A stretch of 64,000 nucleotides of DNA. Origin: Leptothrix discophora (GTDB lineage: Bacteria > Pseudomonadota > Gammaproteobacteria > Burkholderiales > Burkholderiaceae_C). The translations under genes and the position numbers were made by a program. The notes under the pieces are model-generated. The model was given only the letters and a program-made list of their open reading frames with translations. It did not search any database and was not told the DNA's origin. Position 1 is the first letter of the stretch. Every line of letters starts with the position of its first letter. Positions 23,450-32,207 of this stretch are shown piece by piece. The stretch covers positions 302,087-366,086 of the forward strand of contig NZ_JAUZEE010000005.1 of assembly GCF_030705305.1 (NCBI RefSeq). Direction: 5' to 3'.

Positions 23450-26281
23450 GTGACCACCCCGACAGAGCCGGAGCCAACCACGCTGGCCCGGGCATGCGAG
23501 GGCGACGACTTGACTGACAACGTGACCAACGAGACGGGCCTCGAGGCCCTGCCACAGGCCGACGCGGCCCACAGCCGCTACGTGCAGCGGGTGCGCCGCG
23601 TGCTCGGCGACAAGCTGGCGCTGCTGCCACCCGGACCGCCCTGCCGCGCCACCATCGAGGCCGCGATGGCCCGCCTGGCACACCGGCCGCTGCCGGCCGC
23701 GCTGCGCACCGTGCGACAGCTGGTGATGGAGCGCCTGGTCGTGCTCGACATCGAGCAGCAGGCGCCGATGCCGGTGGTGACGCTGGCGATGACCGAGCTG
23801 GCCGAGGTCACGCTCGATGCCGCGCTGGCCCATGCCCGCGCCGAACTGGATGCGCTGCACGGTGCGCCGCGCAACGAGGCCGGCGGCGACATCGACTTCT
23901 GGATCATCGGCATGGGCAAGCTCGGCGCGCGCGAGCTCAACGTGTCCTCCGACATCGACCTGGTCTACGTCTACGAGGAAGAAGGCCAGACCACCGGCCA
24001 GCCCGACGGCCGTGGCGTGATCACCGCGCACGAGTACTTCGCGCGGCTGGCGCGCTCGCTGCAGACGCTGATCGGCGAGGCGACCGAGGATGGCTTCGTC
24101 TTCCGCATGGACCTGGCCCTGCGCCCCAACGGCAACGCTGGCCCGCCGGTCGTCAGCCTGGCGATGCTGGAGGAGTACTTCCTCGTCCAGGGCCGCGAGT
24201 GGGAGCGTTTCGCCTGGCTCAAGAGTCGCGTCGTCGCGCCGCGTTCGGCGGTCGAGACCGGGCGGGCCAGGCCGCTGGGCGAGGTGGTCGCGCCCTTCGT
24301 CTACCGCCGCTACCTCGACTACGGCGTGTTCGAGGGCCTGCGCCAGCTGCATCGCAAGATCCGCGACGAGGCCAACCGCCGCGCCGCCGGCCGGCCCGAG
24401 CGCGCCAACGACGTCAAGCTCTCGCGCGGCGGCATCCGCGAGATCGAGTTCATCGTGCAGCTGCTGCAGGTCGTGCGCGGTGGCCAGTTCCCCGAGATCC
24501 GCACCCGCCAGACGCTCAAGGCCTTGCCGAGGCTGGCGGCGGTCGGGCTGATCAAGCCGGAGATCGCCGACAAGCTGGCCCTGGCCTACACCTTCCTGCG
24601 CCGCGTCGAGCACCGCATCCAGTACCTGGACGACCAGCAGACCCACCAGCTGCCGACCGCCGATGCCGACCTGGCCTGGATCGCGCGCTCGCTGGGCCTG
24701 GTCTGCAAGGCCGAGGCCTGCGAGCTGATCGACCAGCTGTGTGACCACCGCGAGACCGTGGCCACCGAGTTCGACGCGCTGCTGCACGACGGTCGTCCGC
24801 CGGTCCGCAACGGTGGCGGCTGCAAGGGCTGCGGCGGCGAGCCGGTCAGCCTGGACAGTCCGGCGCTGCTGGTCGGCCTGAGCGCCGAGGTGGCCGAGCG
24901 GGTGCAGCGCTTCGTCGAGCATCCGCGCGTGGTCATGCTGCGCGACGAGGCCCGCCAGCGCCTGACCCACCTGTTCGTGCGGGCCCGCAAGACCATCGAT
25001 GAACACGAGGCCCTGACGCCGCGCCAGCGTGACGAGGCGATGCTGCGCTTCATCGACTGGGTCGAGCCGCTGCTGCGCCGCGACAGCTACCTCGCGCTGC
25101 TGGCCGAGCGGCCGCAGGTGCTCGGCCGGCTGCTGCGCCTGCTGGCGCTGGCACGATGGCCGATGCGCTACCTGATGCAGCACCCGGGCGTGATCGACGA
25201 GCTGGCCGATGCCCGGCTGGCGCGCGAGCGCTTCGATGCCACGGGCTTCCAGCAGGACCTGGAAGACCGCCACTCGGCCTGGGTCCGCTCCGGCCAGGCC
25301 GACGAGGAATCGCTGCTCGACACGCTGCGCCGCGCCCACCATGCCGAGACCTTCCGCACGCTGGTGCGCGACGTCGAGGGCGAGATCACGGTCGAGCAGG
25401 TCGCCGACGACCTGTCCCTGCTGGCCGACGCGACGCTGGACTGCACCCTGCGCTGGGCCTGGCAGCACCTGCGCCAGCGCCACCGCGAGACGCCGCGCTT
25501 CGCCGTCATCGCCTACGGCAAGCTGGGCGGCAAGGAACTGGGCTACGGCAGCGACCTCGACATCGTCTTCCTGTTCGATGACGAGGACGAGCGCGCGCCC
25601 GAGGTCTATGCCGCCTTCGCCCGCAAGCTGATCCCGTGGCTGTCGCTGCGGACCTCGGCTGGCGCGCTGTTCGACATCGACACCGCCCTGCGGCCGAACG
25701 GCAACTCGGGCCTGCTGGTGACCTCGCTGGCCTCGTTCGAGCGCTACCAGCAGGGCCGCGGCAGCAACACCGCCTGGACCTGGGAACACCAGGCCATCAC
25801 GCGGGCGCGCTGGTGCGCCGGGGCGCGCGAGCTGGCCGGGCCCTTCGAGGCCACCCGCCGTGCCGTGCTGTGCGCGCCGCGCGACGAGGCCGCGCTGCGC
25901 GAGGAGATCCGCGCCATGCGCGAGAAGGTCCGCGCGGCCCATCCGGTGCCGGACGGCCAGTTCGACCTCAAGCACGGCCCCGGCGGGATGATGGACGTCG
26001 AGTTCGCGGTCCAGCACCTCGTGCTCAGCCACAGCGCAACCGTGCCGGCGCTGCAGGACAACGCCGGCAACATCGCGCTGCTCCAGCGTGCCGAGCACGC
26101 CGGCCTGCTCGGCCCCGGCATGGGCCACGCCGCTGCCGACGCCTACCGCGAGATGCGTCGCGCGCAGCACCGGGCCCGTCTGGACGAGGCCGCGACGCGG
26201 CCGTCGCTGGACGATCTGGGCGAGATGGCCGCGCACCGCGAGGCCGTGCTGGCGCTCTGGCGTCACGTCTTCGGCGCCTGA
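23450..26281 (+). CDS. glnE: Bifunctional glutamine synthetase adenylyltransferase/deadenylase
   Basis: A 943-residue protein (E. coli GlnE 946) with two nucleotidyltransferase domains: GMGKLGARELNVSSDIDLVY near residue 153 (adenylyl-removing half) and AYGKLGGKELGYGSDLDIVF near residue 686 (adenylyl-transfer half). Each is followed by its own LRPNGN motif. It covalently switches glutamine synthetase in response to PII. The start is uncertain: GTG 23450 gives the family length, whereas the frame runs open to 23306. A Gly/Cys-rich insert (GGGCKGCGG, around residue 457) lies between the halves and is not something I recognise as standard. Confidence 0.95.
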   Translation: MTTPTEPEPTTLARACEGDDLTDNVTNETGLEALPQADAAHSRYVQRVRRVLGDKLALLPPGPPCRATIEAAMARLAHRPLPAALRTVRQLVMERLVVLDIEQQAPMPVVTLAMTELAEVTLDAALAHARAELDALHGAPRNEAGGDIDFWIIGMGKLGARELNVSSDIDLVYVYEEEGQTTGQPDGRGVITAHEYFARLARSLQTLIGEATEDGFVFRMDLALRPNGNAGPPVVSLAMLEEYFLVQGREWERFAWLKSRVVAPRSAVETGRARPLGEVVAPFVYRRYLDYGVFEGLRQLHRKIRDEANRRAAGRPERANDVKLSRGGIREIEFIVQLLQVVRGGQFPEIRTRQTLKALPRLAAVGLIKPEIADKLALAYTFLRRVEHRIQYLDDQQTHQLPTADADLAWIARSLGLVCKAEACELIDQLCDHRETVATEFDALLHDGRPPVRNGGGCKGCGGEPVSLDSPALLVGLSAEVAERVQRFVEHPRVVMLRDEARQRLTHLFVRARKTIDEHEALTPRQRDEAMLRFIDWVEPLLRRDSYLALLAERPQVLGRLLRLLALARWPMRYLMQHPGVIDELADARLARERFDATGFQQDLEDRHSAWVRSGQADEESLLDTLRRAHHAETFRTLVRDVEGEITVEQVADDLSLLADATLDCTLRWAWQHLRQRHRETPRFAVIAYGKLGGKELGYGSDLDIVFLFDDEDERAPEVYAAFARKLIPWLSLRTSAGALFDIDTALRPNGNSGLLVTSLASFERYQQGRGSNTAWTWEHQAITRARWCAGARELAGPFEATRRAVLCAPRDEAALREEIRAMREKVRAAHPVPDGQFDLKHGPGGMMDVEFAVQHLVLSHSATVPALQDNAGNIALLQRAEHAGLLGPGMGHAAADAYREMRRAQHRARLDEAATRPSLDDLGEMAAHREAVLALWRHVFGA

Positions 26282-26311
26282 GTCCGGGCGCACCGACCGC
26301 CACGCCGGGCC

Positions 26312-26929
26312 ATGACCTGGAAGCTGCTGCGGCGGCCTCGCCGCTGGAGTTCCGGCCAGGTCGCCTGGCTGGTGATGCTCAGCGTGCTGGTCGTGCCGGC
26401 GCTGCTGGAAGGGCCGGGCGACGCGCTGGGCCGCGAGGTGCTGGCCTGGCGTCCGGACCGGGCCTTCAGCGAGCCGTGGCGCTGGTGGAGCGCGGCCTGG
26501 ATGCACCTGAGCACGACCCACCTGCTGGCCAACCTGGCCGGCGCCACGCTGGTCGCTGCACTGGGCTGGCTGCTGCAACCGGCCCGCCAGATGGCCTGGG
26601 CCTGGGCGCTGGCCTGGCCGCTGACCCACCTGAGCCTGCTGCTGCAACCGGGGCTGCAGCGCTACGGCGGTCTGTCGGGCGTGCTGCACGCCGGCGTCGC
26701 GGTCTGCGCGGTCTGGCTCTGGTCACGCGGTGAGCGGCGCGGCGAGCGCTGGCTCGGCCTTGCGCTGGCTGGCGGACTGCTGCTCAAGCTGCTGCTGGAG
26801 CGGGCCTGGGAAGTCCCGCTGAACCGCGTCGCCGGCTGGGACATCGTGGTCGCCCCCCTGGCCCATGCCGCCGGCGCCTTCTGGGGCGCCCTGCTGGCGC
26901 TGCTGGTCGTCCGCCTGATGCGGGGGTGA
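26312..26929 (+). CDS. rrtA: Rhomboid-family intramembrane serine protease, rhombosortase type
   Basis: A 205-residue polytopic protein. The catalytic pair appears as S122 in YGGLSGVLHAG and H185 in PLAHAAGAFWG, with RWWSAAWMHLSTTHLLANLAG (about 57-77) as the L1 loop motif. The short length and the GLSGVLH/AHAAG motifs match rhombosortases. In the known system these cleave proteins that end in a GlyGly-CTERM tripartite tail. No such substrate is encoded in the window. The gene starts 30 bases after glnE and is likely co-transcribed. Confidence 0.78.
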   Translation: MTWKLLRRPRRWSSGQVAWLVMLSVLVVPALLEGPGDALGREVLAWRPDRAFSEPWRWWSAAWMHLSTTHLLANLAGATLVAALGWLLQPARQMAWAWALAWPLTHLSLLLQPGLQRYGGLSGVLHAGVAVCAVWLWSRGERRGERWLGLALAGGLLLKLLLERAWEVPLNRVAGWDIVVAPLAHAAGAFWGALLALLVVRLMRG

Positions 26930-26977
26930 GGCAGAACAGCGTTGACATCGCTCACCTGGAGGTGGGCGAAGGTCGGT

Positions 26978-27029
26978 CGAGCGCCGGGCCGACACCCCCT
27001 CGGGGGGGGCTGCGGTAAGCCGCAGCCGG
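26978..27029 (-). repeat. Dispersed intergenic repeat (divergent copy) plus hairpin at the kup 3' end
   Basis: The minus-strand core GGCCCGGCGCTCG (26978-26990) is shared with the copies at 660 and 33643. Next to it are a C5/G8 palindrome (26995-27009) and an 8-bp stem GGCTGCGG/CCGCAGCC (27008-27015/27020-27027) with a TAAG loop. The hairpin could help end kup transcription but lacks a U-tract. Confidence 0.4.
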
Positions 27030-27035
27030 GGGCCG

Positions 27036-28922
27036 TCAGATCTCGACTTTTGCGCCGAGTTCGACGATGCGGTTGGACGGCAGGTTGAGGAAGTCCGCCG
27101 CCGCCGCCGAGTTGCGGTGCATGTTCGCGAACAGCTTCTCGCGCCAGATCGCCATGCCTTCGCCGATCGTCGGGATGACGATGTCGCGCGAGAGGAAGTA
27201 GCTGGTGTCCATCTCGTCGAGCGGCACGCCGCGGCCTTCGAGCAGCTTGAGCGCTGCGGGCACGTCGGGGTCGTCCTTGAAGCCGAAATTGAGCATCACC
27301 TGCCAGCAGTCGTTGCCCAGCGGCTCCATCTGGATGCGCTGGTCGTGCCGGATCCAGGGAATGTCATGGTGGCGCACCGTCACGAACAGGTTGTGTTCGT
27401 GCAGCACCTTGTTGTGCTTGAGGTTGTGCAGCAGCGCATTGGGCGTCATGCCGGCCTCGGCGGCCAGGAAGACCGCCGTGCCCTCGACGCGGGTGGGCGG
27501 GCTGATGAAGACGGCTTCCAGGAAGCTCTTGAGGTCGATCGCGTCGTCGCGCAGGCGCTCGCTCATCAGCGCGCGGCCCTGCTTCCAGGTCAGCATCAGC
27601 GTGAACATGCCGACGCCGATGACCAGCGGGAACCAGCCGCCGCCGAACAGCTTGAGCATGTTCGAGGCGAAGAAGGTGACGTCGATGATGAAGAAGAAAC
27701 CCGTGGCCGCCAGGCACAGCCACAGCGGGTAGCGCCAGCCGTAGCGGATCACGTAGAAGGTCATGACGGTGGTGATCGTCATGTCCAGCGTCACCGCGAT
27801 GCCGTAGGCCGAGGCCAGGTTGGACGAGCTCTTGAACAGCGCCACCGCCAGCACGATGAACACGTACAGGCCCCAGTTGATGAAGGGCACGTAGATCTGG
27901 CCGGTGTCGCGCTCGGAGGTGTGCTTGATCGCCATGCGCGGCAGGATGCCCAGCTGGATCGCCTGCTTCGTGACCGAGAAGGCCGCCGAGATCAGCGCCT
28001 GCGAGGCGATCACCGTCGCGGCGGTCGACAGGATGACCAGCGGCAGGCGGGCCCATTCCGGGGCCATCAGGAAGAAGGGGTTCTCGATCGCCGCCGGATC
28101 GGCCAGCAGCATCGCGCCCTGGCCGAAGTAGTTGACGACCAGCGCCGGCATCACCAGGCCATACCAGGCCAGCCGGATCGGCAACTTGCCGAAGTGACCC
28201 ATGTCGGCATAGAGCGCCTCGCCGCCGGTCACGCACAGCACCACCGCGCCCAGCGCGATGAAGGCCACCAGCGTGTTCTCGGCAAAGAAGTGGATGGCAT
28301 GGCCGGGGCTCAGCGCCACCAGCACCGACGGGTTCTCCAGCACGTGCGGCAGGCCCAGCGCGATCAGCACCATGAACCACACCAGCGTGATCGGGCCGAA
28401 GAACTTGCCGATGCCGCCGGTGCCGAAGCGCTGCACCGCGAACAGGCCGGTCAGCACCACCAGGGTGATCGGCAGCACCACGTGGTGCAGCTGCGGCGCG
28501 GCGACCTCCAGGCCCTCGACGGCCGACAGCACCGAGATCGCCGGCGTGATGACGCCGTCGCCATAGAACACCGCCGTGCCGAACAGGCCGACCACCATCA
28601 GCGTGTCGCGCAGCTGGGGCCGCTCGCGCACCGCGTGGGTGGCCAGCGCCAGCATCGCGATCAGGCCGCCTTCGCCGTTGTTGTCCGCGCGCAGGATCAG
28701 CAGCACGTACTTCAGCGAGACCACGATGGTCATGGTCCAGAAGATCAGCGAGAGCACGCCGAGGATGTTGTCTGGCGTGGCCGGCACATGGCCGGCGTGG
28801 AAGACTTCCTTGAGGGCGTACAGCGGGCTGGTGCCGATGTCGCCATAGACCACGCCGAGGGCGCCGAGGGTCAGTCCGGCGAGTGCGCGCGGACTGGCAT
28901 GCGAGGAGGAGGAAGTGCTCAC
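27036..28922 (-). CDS. kup: Low-affinity potassium uptake protein Kup
   Basis: A 628-residue inner-membrane K+/H+ symporter (E. coli Kup 622). The first helix carries the family signature [20 protein letters not shown] (about 18-37). About 12 hydrophobic helices run to residue 430, followed by a cytoplasmic C-terminal domain with [25 protein letters not shown]. The GTG at 28922 is chosen because it gives the family length; the frame is open for 24 more codons that are low-complexity Arg/Ser. It is transcribed away from grxC with 124 bases between. Confidence 0.94.
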   Translation of the reverse strand: MSTSSSSHASPRALAGLTLGALGVVYGDIGTSPLYALKEVFHAGHVPATPDNILGVLSLIFWTMTIVVSLKYVLLILRADNNGEGGLIAMLALATHAVRERPQLRDTLMVVGLFGTAVFYGDGVITPAISVLSAVEGLEVAAPQLHHVVLPITLVVLTGLFAVQRFGTGGIGKFFGPITLVWFMVLIALGLPHVLENPSVLVALSPGHAIHFFAENTLVAFIALGAVVLCVTGGEALYADMGHFGKLPIRLAWYGLVMPALVVNYFGQGAMLLADPAAIENPFFLMAPEWARLPLVILSTAATVIASQALISAAFSVTKQAIQLGILPRMAIKHTSERDTGQIYVPFINWGLYVFIVLAVALFKSSSNLASAYGIAVTLDMTITTVMTFYVIRYGWRYPLWLCLAATGFFFIIDVTFFASNMLKLFGGGWFPLVIGVGMFTLMLTWKQGRALMSERLRDDAIDLKSFLEAVFISPPTRVEGTAVFLAAEAGMTPNALLHNLKHNKVLHEHNLFVTVRHHDIPWIRHDQRIQMEPLGNDCWQVMLNFGFKDDPDVPAALKLLEGRGVPLDEMDTSYFLSRDIVIPTIGEGMAIWREKLFANMHRNSAAAADFLNLPSNRIVELGAKVEI

Positions 28923-29046
28923 GAAGCAAGGCCGGTGCGAGGCCGACCAGGGGGGCAGGGAGCGCGATTGTGCGCGTCGGTCCTGTCGATGCAAGCGTCC
29001 CGGCGTGACGTCCGCGCCACGCAGGGCCTTGGCATCGAGCGCCGCC

Positions 29047-29307
29047 TCAGGCCGCTTGCAGCAGCGCCTGGAGACCGCCGCGCTGGTCCAGCGCGATCAG
29101 GTCGTCGCAGCCGCCGACGTGGGTCTCGCCGATGAAGATCTGCGGCACGGTGCGCCGGCCGGTCAGCGACATCATCGCGTCGCGCTGCTGCGGGTCGAGG
29201 TCGATGCGGATCTCCTCGATCTGATCGACCCCGCGCTGCTTGAGCAGGGCCTTGGCGCGCAGGCAGTAGGGGCAGACCTGCGTGGTGTACATCTTGACGT
29301 GGTTCAT
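29047..29307 (-). CDS. grxC: Glutaredoxin 3
   Basis: An 86-residue dithiol glutaredoxin. The redox motif is C12-P-Y-C15 near the N-terminus, with the [18 protein letters not shown] glutathione-binding segment at about 55-72. It reduces disulfides and mixed glutathione disulfides using GSH. ATG 29307 is chosen over ATG 29328 because a GAAG ribosome site lies in front of it and the protein then starts like other GrxC (NHVKMYTT). A membrane rhodanese gene follows upstream in the same direction, so a sulfur/redox pairing is suggested by position only. Confidence 0.94.
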   Translation of the reverse strand: MNHVKMYTTQVCPYCLRAKALLKQRGVDQIEEIRIDLDPQQRDAMMSLTGRRTVPQIFIGETHVGGCDDLIALDQRGGLQALLQAA

Positions 29308-29461
29308 GACGGGCAACTTCGCAAGCATCGGGCCAGGGAGGGCGGTGCGCGGCGGAACGGGCCGCGCATCGGGGTCAGGCCGGAATTGTCATCGGCCCGT
29401 CACGTCCTTGCAGCGCCGGGGCGTCGCGGCCCCGTTGCGAACAGGACGAATGTGGCGCGGC

Positions 29462-29866
29462 TCAGGCCGTTTTCTCGACCGGCAGGTTGGCGTCGCGCCA
29501 GGCACCCATGCCGCCGCTGAGGACGTGCACGTTCTGGTGGCCGAGCTTGACGAGCCGGGCGGCTGCACGCGAGGCGCGGCTGCCGGTGGCGCAGACGATC
29601 ACCAGCGGCTGGTCCTTGTTCGACGGCAGGTTCTTGGCGCCCTCCAGCTGGTCGAGCGGGATGTTGCGCGAGCCAGCGACGTGGCCGCCGGCGTATTCGT
29701 CGCTCGAGCAGACGTCGATGACGACGGCCTTCTCGCGGTTGATCAGTCGGACGGCATCCTGCACGGCGATGCCGGCGCGGCTGCTGCCGAGGCCGGGAAC
29801 GAGCAGCGCAATGCCGGAAACCACGGCTGCTGCGAGCCAGTACCAGTTGTCGATGAGGAAGCTCAC
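29462..29866 (-). CDS. Membrane-anchored rhodanese-like sulfurtransferase
   Basis: A 134-residue protein with one N-terminal membrane helix (residues 7-25, NWYWLAAAVVSGIALLVPG) and a single rhodanese domain (about 33-130). The active-site Cys is C92 in IVCATGSRASRAA, and HVAGSRNIP is the conserved CH2A region. This size and topology match YibN-like proteins found beside grxC and gpmA in many proteobacteria. The start is GTG 29866. A perfect TATAAT -10 lies about 45 bases upstream on this strand. Confidence 0.88.
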   Translation of the reverse strand: MSFLIDNWYWLAAAVVSGIALLVPGLGSSRAGIAVQDAVRLINREKAVVIDVCSSDEYAGGHVAGSRNIPLDQLEGAKNLPSNKDQPLVIVCATGSRASRAAARLVKLGHQNVHVLSGGMGAWRDANLPVEKTA

Positions 29867-29911
29867 GGGGGTGCGGCCGGGTCGGGCCGATCTCAGCAAA
29901 GAAGGGGGCGG

Positions 29912-29921
29912 ATTATAGAAT
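29912..29921. promoter_or_regulatory. Shared divergent -10 region between the rhodanese gene and gpmA
   Basis: On the minus strand 29917-29912 reads TATAAT, a perfect -10 for the rhodanese/grxC genes. The overlapping plus-strand TAGAAT (29916-29921) suits gpmA, whose ATG is 30 bases on. The -35 elements are weak on both strands. Confidence 0.5.
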
Positions 29922-29951
29922 TCGCCGCCCCAACGAACCGGCCCGACCACC

Positions 29952-30695
29952 ATGTACAAGCTCGTCCTGATCCGCCACGGCGAATCCACCTGGAACCTCG
30001 AGAACCGCTTCACCGGCTGGACCGATGTGGAGCTCACGCCGACCGGCGTCGAGCAGGCCAAGGAGGCCGGTCGGCTGCTGAAGGCGGGGGGCTACGAGTT
30101 CGACCTGGCCTACACGTCCGTGCTCAAGCGCGCGATCTGGACCCTCTGGCACACGCTCGACCAGATGGACCGCACCTGGCTGCCGGTCGCCCACAGCTGG
30201 CGCCTCAACGAGCGTCACTACGGTTCGCTGCAGGGCCTCAACAAGGCCGACATGGCCAAGCAGTACGGCGACGAGCAGGTGCTGATCTGGCGCCGCAGCT
30301 ACGACACCCCGCCGCCCTCGCTGGAGGCCGATGACCCGCGCGGCCAGCGCGCCGACGTCCGTTACGCCAAGCTGAACCCCGAGGACATCCCCCTGACCGA
30401 GTGCCTCAAGGACACCGTGGCACGCGTGCTGCCGTTCTGGAACGACGCGATCGCGCCGGCCATCCGCTCGGGCAAGCGCGTGCTGATCGCCGCGCACGGC
30501 AACTCGATCCGCGCGCTGGTGAAGTACCTCGACAACATCGCCGACGCCGACATCGTGGGCGTCAACATCCCCAACGGCGTGCCGCTGGTCTACGAGCTCG
30601 ATGCCGACCTCAAGCCGATCCGCAGCTACTACCTGGGCGATGCCGAGGCGGTCGCCAAGGCCGCCGCAGCCGTGGCCAATCAGGGCAAGGCCTGA
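29952..30695 (+). CDS. gpmA: 2,3-bisphosphoglycerate-dependent phosphoglycerate mutase
   Basis: A 247-residue glycolytic enzyme interconverting 3- and 2-phosphoglycerate. The phosphohistidine is H9 in LIRHGES, the second catalytic His is H182 in [10 protein letters not shown], and E87 in [11 protein letters not shown] is the proton donor. Its length matches dimeric/tetrameric cofactor-dependent enzymes. It is divergent from the rhodanese gene and seven bases upstream of the DUF971 gene. Confidence 0.97.
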   Translation: MYKLVLIRHGESTWNLENRFTGWTDVELTPTGVEQAKEAGRLLKAGGYEFDLAYTSVLKRAIWTLWHTLDQMDRTWLPVAHSWRLNERHYGSLQGLNKADMAKQYGDEQVLIWRRSYDTPPPSLEADDPRGQRADVRYAKLNPEDIPLTECLKDTVARVLPFWNDAIAPAIRSGKRVLIAAHGNSIRALVKYLDNIADADIVGVNIPNGVPLVYELDADLKPIRSYYLGDAEAVAKAAAAVANQGKA

Positions 30696-30702
30696 GGCCG
30701 CG

Positions 30703-31116
30703 ATGAGTTCGCGCCACACGCCTGTCGCCCAGCCCGTCGCGCTGACGCTGCACCAGCAAAGCCGGATGCTGGCCATCGAGTTCGCCGACGGCGCGAGCTT
30801 CTCCATCCCCTTCGAGCTGATGCGCGTGTACTCGCCCTCGGCCGAGGTCCAGGGCCACGGCCCCGGCCAGGAAACCCTGCAGACCGGCAAGCGGCTGGTC
30901 AACGTCGACGCGGTCGAGCCGGTCGGGCACTACGCCATCCAGCCGCACTTCAGCGACGGCCACGACAGCGGCATTTTCACCTGGGACTACCTGTACCAGC
31001 TGGGCGCGCGTCAGGCCGAGCTGTGGGCCGACTACGAGGCCCGCCTGAAGGCCGCCGGCGTCGACCGTGACGCCGCCATGCCCCCGCCTGCGGGCAGCGC
31101 CTGCGCCAGCCACTGA
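30703..31116 (+). CDS. DUF971 (gamma-butyrobetaine hydroxylase-like N-terminal) family protein
   Basis: A 137-residue protein of the DUF971 family: [36 protein letters not shown] followed by [27 protein letters not shown], the segment that in some homologues binds iron or zinc through His/Asp. It lies between gpmA and ubiE, a location conserved for this family in betaproteobacteria, which are usually annotated as unknown. An iron-sulfur or ubiquinone link has been proposed from such neighbourhoods, but nothing here proves it. Confidence 0.85.
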   Translation: MSSRHTPVAQPVALTLHQQSRMLAIEFADGASFSIPFELMRVYSPSAEVQGHGPGQETLQTGKRLVNVDAVEPVGHYAIQPHFSDGHDSGIFTWDYLYQLGARQAELWADYEARLKAAGVDRDAAMPPPAGSACASH

Positions 31117-31124
31117 GGCACCCG

Positions 31125-31856
31125 ATGAGCGACACCCATTTCGGTTTCAAGACCGTCGACGAACGCGAGAAGGCCCGCATGGTGCGGGGCGTGTTCGATT
31201 CGGTGGCCTCGCGCTATGACGTCATGAACGACGTCATGTCGATGGGCCTGCACCGGGTCTGGAAGGCTTACACGATCGCGGTGTCGGGTGCGCGCGAGGG
31301 CCAGCAGGTGCTGGACATCGCCGCCGGCACCGGCGACCTGACGCAGCAGTTCGCGCGCAAGGTCGGACCGACCGGCCTGGTGGTTCACACCGACATCAAC
31401 GAGGCCATGCTGCGCACCGGCCGTGACCGCCTGCTCGATGCCGGCATGAGCCTGCCGGCGGCCTGCTGCGATGCCGAGAAGCTGCCCTTTCCGGACGCCC
31501 GCTTCGACATCGTCAGCGTCGCCTTCGGCCTGCGCAACATGACCCACAAGGACGCCGCGCTGGCCGAGATGGCGCGTGTGCTCAGGCCCGGTGGCAAGCT
31601 GCTGGTGCTGGAGTTCTCGCAGGTCGCCGCACCGCTGCGCAAGGTCTACGACTGGTACTCGTTCAAGGTGCTGCCGCGCATGGGCCAGCTGATCGCCGGC
31701 GATGCCCAGAGCTACCAGTACCTGGCCGAGTCGATCCGCATGCACCCGCCCCAGGCCGAGCTCAAGCGGATGATGAAGACGGCCGGCTTCGGCCATGTCG
31801 ACGTGCACAACCTGTCGGCAGGCGTGGTCGCGCTGCATGTCGGCCTGAAGTGTTGA
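31125..31856 (+). CDS. ubiE: Bifunctional demethylmenaquinone/ubiquinone C-methyltransferase
   Basis: A 243-residue SAM-dependent methyltransferase. Family signatures are [31 protein letters not shown] at the N-terminus and the SAM loop [11 protein letters not shown] at about 64-74; LEFSQV and the C-terminal [15 protein letters not shown] are also standard. It methylates C2 of the benzoquinol ring in ubiquinone synthesis. It starts eight bases after the DUF971 gene. Confidence 0.97.
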   Translation: MSDTHFGFKTVDEREKARMVRGVFDSVASRYDVMNDVMSMGLHRVWKAYTIAVSGAREGQQVLDIAAGTGDLTQQFARKVGPTGLVVHTDINEAMLRTGRDRLLDAGMSLPAACCDAEKLPFPDARFDIVSVAFGLRNMTHKDAALAEMARVLRPGGKLLVLEFSQVAAPLRKVYDWYSFKVLPRMGQLIAGDAQSYQYLAESIRMHPPQAELKRMMKTAGFGHVDVHNLSAGVVALHVGLKC

Positions 31857-32207
31857 GTGACGTGCTGGATGACGTGCTGGAAGGCGTGCCGGATGACCTC
31901 CTGAAGCATGTCCCGACGGCGGCGCCCCGCCACTGACGACCCGCCCGGCCCGGGCGCAGCACGCGTCCGCGACGCCCTGAGGGTTTTCCATTTCCGGCCT
32001 TGGCGTCGCCTGAAGTGAACAAACGCGTTGCCGCCACGTTGCAACAGCGCGCCACTCCTTCACGCTTCCCCGCTGTTGCATGCGATAAGGGCCTTCAACA
32101 CGCGGATGAAGGGTTGTTCCGGGCAGGTCCGTGCCGAAAATCCCTCTCATCGTGTCAAGGAAGCCACCGGAACACCGGCCGGCAGTGACACACGAGGGAG
32201 TCCCTGA
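31857..32207. other. 351-base intergenic region between ubiE and the exopolysaccharide cluster
   Basis: No gene is supported. It begins with four imperfect copies of a 12-base unit (31857-31904, like TGACGTGCTGGA), directly after the ubiE stop. It then holds a perfect 10-bp inverted repeat TGCAACAGCG/CGCTGTTGCA (32040-32049, 32071-32080). A ribosome site GAGGGAG precedes the sugar transferase. No clear sigma-54 or sigma-70 promoter was found. Confidence 0.5.
32040..32080. promoter_or_regulatory. Inverted repeat upstream of the exopolysaccharide cluster (candidate operator)
   Basis: Arms TGCAACAGCG and CGCTGTTGCA are perfect 10-bp complements with 21 bases between, 128 bases before the sugar-transferase start. 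The long loop argues against a terminator and fits a protein-binding site or an RNA element. Confidence 0.35.

Noticed and set aside
31853..31936. A 27-codon ORF (TTG start) overlapping the ubiE stop
   Set aside because: Only support is a 12-base repeat; no ribosome site or conservation known, so it is described as a repeat and not as a gene.
32000..32207. A sigma-54 promoter (PrsR-type) upstream of the polysaccharide cluster
   Set aside because: Looked for TGGC-N8-TTGC because related loci use it; no match with correct GG/GC spacing.
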